A program made the translations under genes and the position numbers. Of a stretch of DNA of 64,000 nt, positions 1 through 6,841 are shown in pieces. How positions within the stretch are numbered: position 1 is the first letter of the stretch; each line of letters starts with the position of its first letter. Under the pieces are notes generated by a model, which saw nothing but the letters and a program-made list of their open reading frames with translations, did no database searches and was not told the DNA's origin. This stretch comes from Paenibacillus sanguinis 2301083 = DSM 16941 (GTDB taxonomy: Bacteria > Bacillota > Bacilli > Paenibacillales > Paenibacillaceae): NCBI RefSeq assembly GCF_000374825.1, contig NZ_KB895377.1, forward strand, positions 475,390-539,389, read 5' to 3'.

Positions 1-152
1 TAATGCTTAGAAAAAATGACATCGAAGCCTTTTCTTGGATGCGGTTGGTTTCTTTTATGGAAAGAAAGCATCTATTGCTTGGAATATCATAATATGGTTA
101 TTAGGGCGTAGCTTAAATACCTTTGGCATCGTAATTAGCTCGGTATTATTTC

Positions 153-181
153 TTGCTATGTCCGGGAATTTATGATAAAAT
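153..181 (+). promoter_or_regulatory. Probable rplS promoter (extended -10)
   Basis: A -35-like TTGCTA (153-158) is followed after 17 bp by TAAAAT (176-181). A TG dinucleotide sits one base before the -10, giving an extended -10. Transcription would start near 188 and give a leader of about 97 nt before rplS. This is seen by eye only; the rest of positions 1-152 shows nothing I can assign. Confidence 0.45.
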
Positions 182-187
182 TCAGTT

Positions 188-284
188 TGTTGTGAATTCG
201 GTGGTCCGCTGCGGATGATGAAGGAGAACATGGAGATTTCTCCGGAAGAGGCATGAACACCTGAGTGGAAGGAGGGAGTCATAG
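188..284 (+). promoter_or_regulatory. Candidate structured 5' leader of rplS (L19 leader type)
   Basis: The untranslated region before rplS folds plausibly into a three-way arrangement. GGTG (200-203) pairs with CACC (258-261) and encloses two hairpins, TCCG/CGGA (205-215) and GGAGAA/TTCTCC (223-243). Firmicute rplS genes are known to carry an autoregulatory L19 leader RNA, so position and shape fit. I have not matched it to a covariance model. The Shine-Dalgarno AAGGAGGG (269-276) follows the fold. Confidence 0.4.
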
Positions 285-629
285 ATGAATATCGTACAAG
301 CGATTACGCAAGAACAACTTCGCAAGGATATTCCAAGTTTCCGCCCTGGTGACACTTTGAAAGTGTTCGTTAAGGTTATTGAGGGAACTCGCGAGCGTGT
401 CCAGTTGTTTGAAGGTGTTGTTATCAAGCGTCGTGGCGGCGGAATCAGCGAAACTTTTACCGTTCGTAAAATTTCGAATGGTGTAGGTGTGGAAAGAACT
501 TTCCCGATTAATTCCCCGAAAATCGATAAAATTGAAGTGGCTCGCCGTGGTAAAGTGCGTCGTGCGAAGTTGTATTATCTTCGTGAACTTCGCGGTAAAG
601 CAGCGAGAATTAAAGAAGTGCGTCGTTAA
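285..629 (+). CDS. rplS: 50S ribosomal protein L19
   Basis: The 114-residue protein is the usual length for L19, a large-subunit protein at the 30S-50S interface. It starts [19 protein letters not shown], and the conserved [16 protein letters not shown] core and the basic [23 protein letters not shown]-terminus are readable. The ATG lies 8 bases after an AAGGAGGG ribosome-binding site. It is probably transcribed from its own promoter at about 153-181 and is followed at once by an intrinsic terminator. In most Bacillales trmD lies just upstream, but it is not identifiable in this window. Confidence 0.98.
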   Translation: MNIVQAITQEQLRKDIPSFRPGDTLKVFVKVIEGTRERVQLFEGVVIKRRGGGISETFTVRKISNGVGVERTFPINSPKIDKIEVARRGKVRRAKLYYLRELRGKAARIKEVRR

Positions 630-647
630 TTCCATTAACGAACAGGA

Positions 648-680
648 GGGGCTTGTTTATTCAAGCCCTTTTACTTTTTC
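648..680 (+). terminator. Intrinsic terminator after rplS
   Basis: The stem GGGCTTG (649-655) pairs with CAAGCCC (662-668) across a six-base loop. A T-rich tract (TTTTACTTTTT) follows. It separates rplS from lepB. Confidence 0.8.
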
Positions 681-718
681 CATTTACCCATTTGTGAGGA
701 TAAGGGAGGCCGCGACCC

Positions 719-1369
719 ATGGAGAAACAGGGAGAGCAGCACTATTCGGAGCAATCGATTGACCAGATGGGGCAACCGGAAGGACCGGGAACAGTGCATA
801 AGGATAAGAATGAAAAAGGCGAGATGCTGGAATGGCTAAAAGCCATTGTCATCGCTGTAGTGTTGGTTATTTTAATCCGTTGGCTGTTTTTTGCACCGTT
901 TATTGTGGATGGTCCGTCCATGCAGCCGAATTTTCACACGAGTGAACGTATTATCGTTAACAAAATCATTTATGATATGCGCGCTCCCAAGCATGGTGAA
1001 GTTATCGTATTCCATGTGCCTCAGGAGGGGCGGGATTTTATCAAACGCGTGATTGGAGTTCCCGGAGATACCGTACAGGTAGAAGGAGACACGGTAACGG
1101 TAAATGGACAAATCGTGGACGAGACGTACATTAAAGACGTCGTTGATGAGAAGCATAAGAATGATGAGTTATATAATATAGAAGCGAACTTCCCTAACCA
1201 GGACGTTCCTGATGGAACGGTGCCAGAGGGCCATGTGTTTGTATTGGGAGATAATCGGTCGAACAGTACGGATAGCCGGAGAATCGGCTACGTTAGCTAT
1301 AGTGAAATTGTGGGTCGAGCCGATATGGTATTCTGGCCGCTGAGCGATTTTAAGTTCATCCGGCATTAG
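719..1369 (+). CDS. lepB: Signal peptidase I
   Basis: Type I signal peptidase removes signal peptides from exported preproteins at the outer face of the cytoplasmic membrane. The 216-residue protein has a hydrophilic N-terminal tail of about 38 residues and one membrane segment (about 40-60). Next comes the box containing the nucleophile, GPSMQPN with Ser67, and the general base Lys109 in RDFIKRVIGVPGD. The conserved GDNRSNSTDSR box lies near residue 178. It belongs to the short Gram-positive SipS-like class with a single N-terminal anchor. The ATG follows an AAGGGAGG site. It sits between the rplS terminator and rbgA and is co-directional with rbgA. Confidence 0.96.
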   Translation: MEKQGEQHYSEQSIDQMGQPEGPGTVHKDKNEKGEMLEWLKAIVIAVVLVILIRWLFFAPFIVDGPSMQPNFHTSERIIVNKIIYDMRAPKHGEVIVFHVPQEGRDFIKRVIGVPGDTVQVEGDTVTVNGQIVDETYIKDVVDEKHKNDELYNIEANFPNQDVPDGTVPEGHVFVLGDNRSNSTDSRRIGYVSYSEIVGRADMVFWPLSDFKFIRH

Positions 1370-1420
1370 TTTAAGGGTAAACAAGAAGGCGCGTTCATTG
1401 GAAATATGAGGTGAGCAAAT

Positions 1421-2284
1421 ATGGCAATACAATGGTTTCCCGGTCATATGACCAAGGCACGCCGGCAAATTCAGGATAAGTTGAAGCTGATCGATGTGGT
1501 GATAGAGCTGCTGGATGCCCGTCTGCCTCTATCCAGCCGTAATCCCATGATTGATGAGATTTTACAGGGCAAGCCCCGCTTGATCGTGCTGAACAAAGCG
1601 GATTTGGCTGATCCGCTCGTAACGAAGCAGTGGATTGAATATTTTAAGCAAGAGGGTCATCTGGCCGTAGAAGCGGACGCTTCCAGTGGACAAGGTCTAA
1701 AGGAAATTCCGCGCTTGGCGAAGGAACTGCTTAAGGATAAGATTGAGAAGCAAATTGCCAAGGGAATTAACCCGCGGGCTGTGCGTGCTCTCATCGTAGG
1801 TATCCCTAATGTAGGCAAGTCAACCCTGATAAACGGGCTGGCTGGTCGAAAAATAGCCGCTACCGGCGATCGGCCTGGTGTAACCAAGGGTCAGCAATGG
1901 ATCAAGGTTGGTACGGATATGGAATTGCTGGATACGCCAGGGATTTTATGGCCTAAATTTGAGGATCAAAACGTAGGTTATCGGCTGGCAGTGACCGGAG
2001 CGATACGCGAAGAGATTCTGAATGTTGAAGATATTGCTTTTTTTGCAGTCAAATATCTTGTCCGGTATTATTGGGAGCCGTTTCAAGCCCGCTTTGAGCT
2101 GGATGAAGCGCCGCAGGATGCGGAAAATTCCGATGAAATTGTTGCCGTGATGGAGGCGGTGGGGCGCAAGCGCGGTTGCATCGTCAGTGGTGGACGTGTG
2201 GACTTGGAGAAGGCGTCGCAAATTTTGCTTCGTGAGCTTCGGGCCGGCAAGCTGGGCAGATACTCGCTAGAAGCACCTTACTAA
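1421..2284 (+). CDS. rbgA: Ribosome biogenesis GTPase RbgA (YlqF)
   Basis: RbgA is a circularly permuted GTPase needed for late assembly of the 50S subunit. The permutation is visible: the G4 motif NKAD (58-61) comes first, followed by G1 GIPNVGKS (127-134), the GVT switch region near 153 and G3 DTPG (171-174). The N-terminus [17 protein letters not shown] is characteristic. The 287-residue length matches B. subtilis YlqF, and its position between lepB and rnhB is conserved. The start is preceded by GAGGTGAGC. Confidence 0.96.
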   Translation: MAIQWFPGHMTKARRQIQDKLKLIDVVIELLDARLPLSSRNPMIDEILQGKPRLIVLNKADLADPLVTKQWIEYFKQEGHLAVEADASSGQGLKEIPRLAKELLKDKIEKQIAKGINPRAVRALIVGIPNVGKSTLINGLAGRKIAATGDRPGVTKGQQWIKVGTDMELLDTPGILWPKFEDQNVGYRLAVTGAIREEILNVEDIAFFAVKYLVRYYWEPFQARFELDEAPQDAENSDEIVAVMEAVGRKRGCIVSGGRVDLEKASQILLRELRAGKLGRYSLEAPY

Positions 2285-2285
2285 G

Positions 2286-2327
2286 AAATAGCCGTCGGCC
2301 GTTCGCCGGGGGCTATTTTGTTTTTTC
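2286..2327 (+). terminator. Intrinsic terminator after rbgA
   Basis: AAATAGCC (2286-2293) pairs with GGCTATTT (2311-2318), with further GC pairing inside the loop. It ends in TTTTGTTTTTT. Confidence 0.8.
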
Positions 2328-2450
2328 ACAGGATGACTGTAGAATCCACGACAGAAAGCCGATAATAAGAGATAAGGCCATAGTGGTGATTTCCATCAGA
2401 TCGGGTAGTTTAGAGGCAAGTTCCACGGTGGAGGTTTGTAAGGAGGCATT

Positions 2451-3068
2451 ATGGAGGATTTGTTGAAATATGAACGGGAATATGGAGCTTCTTATCAGTA
2501 TATTGCTGGCATCGATGAAGTCGGAAGAGGTTGCTTGTTTGGAGATGTGGTGGCCGCAGCGGTCGTTTTACCCCAGCAGCTTGTACTGGAGGAAGTGAAT
2601 GATTCCAAGAAGCTAAGCGCAAAAAAACGAGATCAATTATACGATATCATTATGGAGCGGGCGTTGGCGGTGGGGATTGGTTATGTGGATGCGGCGACCA
2701 TCGACCGAATTAATATCAAGCAAGCTACTCGGTTGGCTATGAAGCAAGCGGTAGAAGAACTGGCCGTTGCCGCAGATTTTCTGCTGATTGACGCTGAGAA
2801 GGTGGATGTGCCGATTCCTCAATTGTCGGTCATCAAGGGTGATGCGACCAGTCAGTCGATTGCCGCCGCCTCTATTATCGCAAAAGTGACGCGAGACAGA
2901 TTATGTCAAGGGGAATGGGATGCAAAATATCCTGAGTACGGTATTGCTATACATAAGGGTTATGGGACTAAATTTCATCGTGAGCAGATTTTGGCCCTTG
3001 GACCCACGCCGCTGCATCGCAGAAGCTTTATGCGGAATCTGTTAATCGAAGAGCAAACGTTGTTCTAA
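2451..3068 (+). CDS. rnhB: Ribonuclease HII
   Basis: RNase HII cleaves the RNA strand of RNA-DNA hybrids and nicks at single ribonucleotides left in DNA. The 205-residue protein carries the catalytic acidic set: Asp22 and Glu23 in GIDEVGRG, Asp114 in LLIDAEK and Asp131 in KGDATSQS. The AAASIIAKVTRDR helix and the HKGYGTKFH box are also present. One oddity is that the segment after GRG reads CLFGDVVAAAVV, where most bacterial RNase HII has PLAGPVVAAAV. The ATG has an AAGGAGG site. It is transcribed separately from rbgA, which ends with a terminator. Confidence 0.96.
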   Translation: MEDLLKYEREYGASYQYIAGIDEVGRGCLFGDVVAAAVVLPQQLVLEEVNDSKKLSAKKRDQLYDIIMERALAVGIGYVDAATIDRINIKQATRLAMKQAVEELAVAADFLLIDAEKVDVPIPQLSVIKGDATSQSIAAASIIAKVTRDRLCQGEWDAKYPEYGIAIHKGYGTKFHREQILALGPTPLHRRSFMRNLLIEEQTLF

Positions 3069-3081
3069 ACCAGTGTCATTG

Positions 3082-3108
3082 ACCCGCCCTCGCAGGAGGC
3101 GGGTTTTC
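3082..3108 (+). terminator. Possible terminator after rnhB
   Basis: ACCCGCC (3082-3088) pairs with GGCGGGT (3098-3104) and is followed by only a short TTTT run. The hairpin is strong and the U-tract weak, so termination may be partial and the ylqG cluster may be read through. Confidence 0.55.
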
Positions 3109-3137
3109 CATATCAGGTGTTACGAGGAGGGGAAGTT

Positions 3138-5210
3138 ATGAATATCGGACCGCTGCTGCGCAGCATGATGGGAGATGTGCGGACCGGGGAACCCAAATCC
3201 CTGGAATTAAGAACGGGGCAGGTGGTCCGCGGAACGATATTATCCGTATCGGAGGACGGACAGGATGCGGTAATCCAGGTACAGGGTGTCAAGCTGCATG
3301 CAGCTCTGGAAACCCCGCTTCGTCAGGGGGAAACCACGTTGCTCCAGGTCCAGCCGGAAGCCCAAGGGGGATTGCCGGTGCTAAAGCCCATGGAGATGGC
3401 GGCAAACACTATGCTGTCCGCCGCTTCCCTTGCCAAGACGCTGGAATCCTTAGGTTTGGAAAATACCCCGGCTAATCGGGAACTGCTGCAACTGATGCAG
3501 AAGAGCGGATTGCCTCTAACGAAGGAAAATGTATTGTTGCTACAGCAGGTATCCGGTCAAAGACCGGCGGGGTTACCTTTGTCGGAGTGGGTGCAGGCGG
3601 CGGGAATTGCCTTTAGCCGCGGCTTGCCGATTACAGGTGAATCGGTTGCCGGGTTGCATCAAGCTATTTTTGGTCCTCCCCTTCATGTGCTGTTGTCCTC
3701 ACTGGAGGAGCAGTTGGGCGCTTTTCTGCGTCAGCTAGAGAGCGGGAGCAGCGGGGCTGCTGCAGGGAAAGCTAGTCCCCCTGAAGGAGGAGCATCCACC
3801 CAGGTGCCGCAACCTGGAGTTGGTACAGGTACGGGTACGAGTATGGGAGCTGCCACATCTCCTGGGACAGGGAGTGCCTTGTCCAGTGGCGGAGCTCAGC
3901 CGAATCAGGCGGCGGGGCTGGTGCAGTTAGCGCAGCAGGGAGGCTTGCCTGTAGGCGGGGCAGGAGGGCAAGCAGTTGGGGCAGGAGCATCTGCCGGAAA
4001 TGCGGGGGCCCCTATCGAACTAGCGGCGAGGCTGCAAACGTTGCTGCTTGCGCTGGGCTCGGCCATGACGGAGGAGAGCATGGCCGGGGGGGCAGCGGGC
4101 CGGGGAGCCAGTGACCCGCTGCCAAGCGGCGCTCCCGGCACAGCGATGCCGGGAGGAAACGGTCTTGCCGCCGGCAGCCCTGCTTCTCCGGCGACGGCGC
4201 AGTTGCCCGGCGGAGGAAGCATCGCCGGTGCTGCGCCAGCAAGCACGCACCCCGCCCCCGCGGCGGAGCCGTGGGTGGGGCGCGTGCTGAAGCTGCTCGG
4301 TGCGGAGCACGAGCAGCAAGTGCTGCGCGCGGCCGGGCCGGGCGGCGGTACGCCGGCCCCGGCTGCAGCGCCGGAAGCGCCGCCGCAGGCAAGCGGCGCC
4401 GCGGGGGCTCCCGCCGGGGGCGCACAGGCGCCCGGCGGCCCGGGAGCGGGCAGCGTACCTGCGGCCGCGCCGGGCGAAGCCCCGCTGCTGCGCCAGGAGG
4501 CCGCAGCAGTACAAGCGGGCGGCGCCAACACGTCGCCGCCCAAGGACGCCGCGCCGGAAGCACGCGCGGCGTCGGCCCCAGCGCAGCCTGCGGCTGGCGA
4601 GGCTGCCGCTGGGGCCGCCCGCAGCAGCGGCGTGCCAACGACCGGCACCGCCGGCACGGCTGCGCAGGAGAGCTTGAAAGGCCTTCTGCTGCAAGCGATG
4701 GCCTCAAGCGAGCTGCCGGCGCCTTTGCAAGAGGCGGCCCGGCAGCTGGTGATGCAACTGACCGGGCAGCAGCTGCTGTTGAATACCGATCGGACCGCTC
4801 CGTTCGCGCAGGTTACGATGTTTCTCCCCTTCATCGGTCCCGACGGCCAACAGACCGCCGCTGTGCATATTGAATCGCGGCGAGGCCGCAAGGGCGAACT
4901 GGACCCGGCTAACTGCCGCTTATGGTTCGACCTGCAAATGCAAGCGCTGGGCCAAATTATGGTTGACGTACAGGTTGCGGATAAGAAGGTACTACTCAAG
5001 CTATATAGCGAGAAGGAAGCCACCGGCGTATTCCTGGAATCCCGCCATGACGAGATTGAGATGGCACTGGCAGGAGCAGGCTACAAGCTGCTTTCGTTAA
5101 AGGCAGAGCCGCTAATCTCGCCGGAGACAGAAGACGGGGAGACAACGGATTTCAGCCTGTCCCTGTCCTATGCGCCAAGTCCCTATAAAGGGGTGGATTA
5201 CCGGGTATGA
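3138..5210 (+). CDS. ylqG: FliK-like protein with long Ala/Pro/Gly linker (YlqG position)
   Basis: The ATG at 3138 is preferred over an upstream GTG at 3117 because GAGGAGGGG lies just before it, giving 690 residues. The N-terminal ~205 residues look globular. Residues ~205-510 are low-complexity Ala/Gly/Pro/Ser with very GC-rich codons. The C-terminal ~150 residues are folded again. From LDPANC (about 588) this tail follows the pattern of the FliK C-terminal (Flg_hook) domain: an LxP start, LGQIxVDVQ, a strand and then a helix ending in a SLKAE strand. The position matches B. subtilis ylqG. FliK C-termini contact the FlhB cytoplasmic domain, and the next gene encodes an FlhB-C-like protein, overlapping by 4 bases. 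A role in export-substrate switching is inference; true fliK lies at 25.9 kb. Confidence 0.75.
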   Translation: MNIGPLLRSMMGDVRTGEPKSLELRTGQVVRGTILSVSEDGQDAVIQVQGVKLHAALETPLRQGETTLLQVQPEAQGGLPVLKPMEMAANTMLSAASLAKTLESLGLENTPANRELLQLMQKSGLPLTKENVLLLQQVSGQRPAGLPLSEWVQAAGIAFSRGLPITGESVAGLHQAIFGPPLHVLLSSLEEQLGAFLRQLESGSSGAAAGKASPPEGGASTQVPQPGVGTGTGTSMGAATSPGTGSALSSGGAQPNQAAGLVQLAQQGGLPVGGAGGQAVGAGASAGNAGAPIELAARLQTLLLALGSAMTEESMAGGAAGRGASDPLPSGAPGTAMPGGNGLAAGSPASPATAQLPGGGSIAGAAPASTHPAPAAEPWVGRVLKLLGAEHEQQVLRAAGPGGGTPAPAAAPEAPPQASGAAGAPAGGAQAPGGPGAGSVPAAAPGEAPLLRQEAAAVQAGGANTSPPKDAAPEARAASAPAQPAAGEAAAGAARSSGVPTTGTAGTAAQESLKGLLLQAMASSELPAPLQEAARQLVMQLTGQQLLLNTDRTAPFAQVTMFLPFIGPDGQQTAAVHIESRRGRKGELDPANCRLWFDLQMQALGQIMVDVQVADKKVLLKLYSEKEATGVFLESRHDEIEMALAGAGYKLLSLKAEPLISPETEDGETTDFSLSLSYAPSPYKGVDYRV

Positions 5211-5512
5211 GTGAAGAGGCGAAGGAGCGGGGTCAGGCTTTCAAGAAGGCGGTTGCTTTAAAATACGATCCCGGCCAGGGAGAAGCTCCAGTTGTAGCTG
5301 CAAAGGGTAGAGGGCTGTTGGCCGAGCAGATTTTAGAAAAGGCGCGGGAACATGGTATTCCTGTTCAGGAGGATGCCGCCCTGGTGGAGGTGCTGTCCAA
5401 GCTGGATCTGGATCAGCAAATTCCGGCAGAGCTTTATGATCTGGTCGCGGAAATTTTAACGTTTATATATCGCTCCGATAAAATGATGGAAAGAGAGTTG
5501 TTCCTTGAATAG
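5207..5512 (+). CDS. ylqH: Stand-alone FlhB C-terminal-domain-like protein (YlqH/FhlB type)
   Basis: The 101-residue soluble protein aligns well with the part of FlhB downstream of its autocleavage site. Its AVALKYDPGQGEAPVV matches FlhB AVAIKYDGTQMEAPQV at 35.9 kb, and its IPAELYDLVAEILTFIYR matches FlhB IPADLFQAVAEVLAYVYK. The NPTH cleavage motif of FlhB is missing; GQAFKK stands in its place. The protein therefore resembles the cleaved FlhB-CC fragment and lacks any membrane domain. The start ATG overlaps the ylqG stop (ATGA), which implies translational coupling. It belongs to the FhlB/YlqH family, whose function is not settled; a modulatory role with the FliK-like neighbour is inferred. 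Confidence 0.85.
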   Translation: MSEEAKERGQAFKKAVALKYDPGQGEAPVVAAKGRGLLAEQILEKAREHGIPVQEDAALVEVLSKLDLDQQIPAELYDLVAEILTFIYRSDKMMERELFLE

Positions 5513-5897
5513 TCCATATAGGAAAAGAACGGTGGGAGATGAGCGGAAAGAGCGGGGGCGCCGTGCGGAACTGGCGGCTGCTGAGCATTTGCTCTCCCTT
5601 GGCTATGCAATCATGGAGCGCAACTGGCGCTGCCGTTCAGGGGAGATTGATCTGATTGCCCGGCAAGGAGACTGGATAGTTATCGTTGAGGTACGTAGCC
5701 GCAGTGGCAGGGCTGCTGGTTTTGGAACGGCTGCGGAAGCGGTGACTCCACGCAAAATAGCTCAGGTTCGCAGCACTGCGGCTGTGTATCTGCATCAGAA
5801 CAAACAATGGGCTGCGAATGTGCGGTTTGATGTTATCGCGGTTACCTTTGACCGGACCGAAACAATAGAACTCGAGCATATCGAAGGGGCTTTTTAA
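5505..5897 (+). CDS. yraN: YraN/UPF0102 family nuclease-like protein
   Basis: The 130-residue protein has the restriction-endonuclease-like core of the UPF0102 family: RRAELAAAEHLLSLGYAIMERNWR, then GEIDLI (Glu and Asp) and VEVRSR about 13 residues later, i.e. the E-x-D...E-x-(K/R) metal-binding pattern. Substrate and role are unknown for most members. The reading frame can start at TTG 5505, overlapping ylqH by 8 bases, or at GTG 5532, which has AGGAAAAG upstream. The family N-terminus fits either. It ends the ylqG-ylqH-yraN cluster and is followed by a terminator. Confidence 0.88.
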   Translation: MNSPYRKRTVGDERKERGRRAELAAAEHLLSLGYAIMERNWRCRSGEIDLIARQGDWIVIVEVRSRSGRAAGFGTAAEAVTPRKIAQVRSTAAVYLHQNKQWAANVRFDVIAVTFDRTETIELEHIEGAF

Positions 5898-5958
5898 ATC
5901 ACTGACTATCATGCTTGTTTAAGCTAAGGCATCAGCTTTATATGAATTGAAATATATG

Positions 5959-6015
5959 CGGGTTAGGACGGCAGTGGGAATGAATTACCCTGAAGTCCTA
6001 GCCCGTTATTTCTTA
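5959..6015 (+). terminator. Intrinsic terminator after yraN
   Basis: The 11-bp stem CGGGTTAGGAC (5959-5969) pairs with GTCCTAGCCCG (5995-6005) with one G-U pair. The tail is TTATTTCTT. Confidence 0.7.
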
Positions 6016-6088
6016 AGCTCCTTGTATCGGAGGCTTGACGTAATATACAGTTATTCTAGCTAATACCGGAGAGGGGAATATTCAAGAG

Positions 6089-6841
6089 ATGAACGGAGAG
6101 ATGTATCAAATCAGCAGTCTTGTAGCCAGCACGAAGCAAGCGTTGAGACAGAAGAGCAAAATTAAATACAAGATGCCCTCCTACGAGCTTGCTGTGACCT
6201 TCGATGCTCTGGACATGGATAAACCGGAGAGAAGTTCGTTCAAAAACGTGGAGGAATGGTATAAACAAGCCCTTAAACGCAAGCTTACTGATGTTAAATT
6301 TTTGACTCCTGCCGAGGTGAAGGACAGACACCTGCTTGCTTTTGCTGGCGCACGCCGTAATCTGCTGACTTGCTTTTACGAGGATGGAGAAGTCACGTAT
6401 TCGCTGCCCAAATGGACATTCAATACCCGGAAAAAGGGTTGGGATATCCATTACGTAGAGCATCGCTGGGAGAACCCGCCCCAAGAGAAGCCTGTTTTTC
6501 CCGATAACACAGAGGAATTCGCCAAGGTGCTTGATGAAATTGCCAAGCTGGCCGACGATATTGAGTGTGATAACTTCGCTCATTTGTTCCGTCAAGCAGG
6601 GCTGGTGTTGGCGGGGGAGACATCCAAAGCCTCCGGTATGGAAATCCCCTTGCCCGAGAAGCATCTGAACATGTTTCATGCGGCCAGCTCGGCAGATGTC
6701 TTTGGCGGCATGGGCTCCTGGAATGATTCCCCCTGGGGAATGGCTCGGGAGAAGGATTTATCCGAGAAATACGAAGAGCTATCCTCGGAATTATATAAAC
6801 AGATTGTAGGGGCTGTGTTGTTCGCCGTTAATGAGTGGTGA
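6089..6841 (+). CDS. Conserved-looking protein of unknown function
   Basis: I do not recognise this 250-residue soluble protein. It has no signal peptide, membrane segment or nucleotide-binding motif. The N-terminus is basic and helical, with a KIKYKMPSYELAVTFDALDMD stretch. The middle is rich in Trp and aromatic residues, and an acidic C-terminal third contains VFGGMGSWNDSPWG and a final amphipathic helix. A GGAGAGGGG site lies 12 bases before the ATG at 6089, and a second in-frame ATG is at 6101. It is flanked by a terminator upstream, so it is probably monocistronic. Its last 14 bases overlap the 3' end of the opposing comM-like gene. Confidence 0.75.
   Translation: MNGEMYQISSLVASTKQALRQKSKIKYKMPSYELAVTFDALDMDKPERSSFKNVEEWYKQALKRKLTDVKFLTPAEVKDRHLLAFAGARRNLLTCFYEDGEVTYSLPKWTFNTRKKGWDIHYVEHRWENPPQEKPVFPDNTEEFAKVLDEIAKLADDIECDNFAHLFRQAGLVLAGETSKASGMEIPLPEKHLNMFHAASSADVFGGMGSWNDSPWGMAREKDLSEKYEELSSELYKQIVGAVLFAVNEW

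Noticed and set aside
3..92. Open frame from the left edge to a TAA at 90-92 (about 29 codons), possibly the end of an upstream gene
   Set aside because: Too short to judge, and the peptide does not look like the TrmD C-terminus expected upstream of rplS.
3905..5023. Long open frames on the opposite strand and in other frames across the middle of ylqG
   Set aside because: GC-rich low-complexity DNA lacks stop codons in most frames. These frames lack ribosome-binding sites and give Arg/Pro/Ala-rich nonsense.
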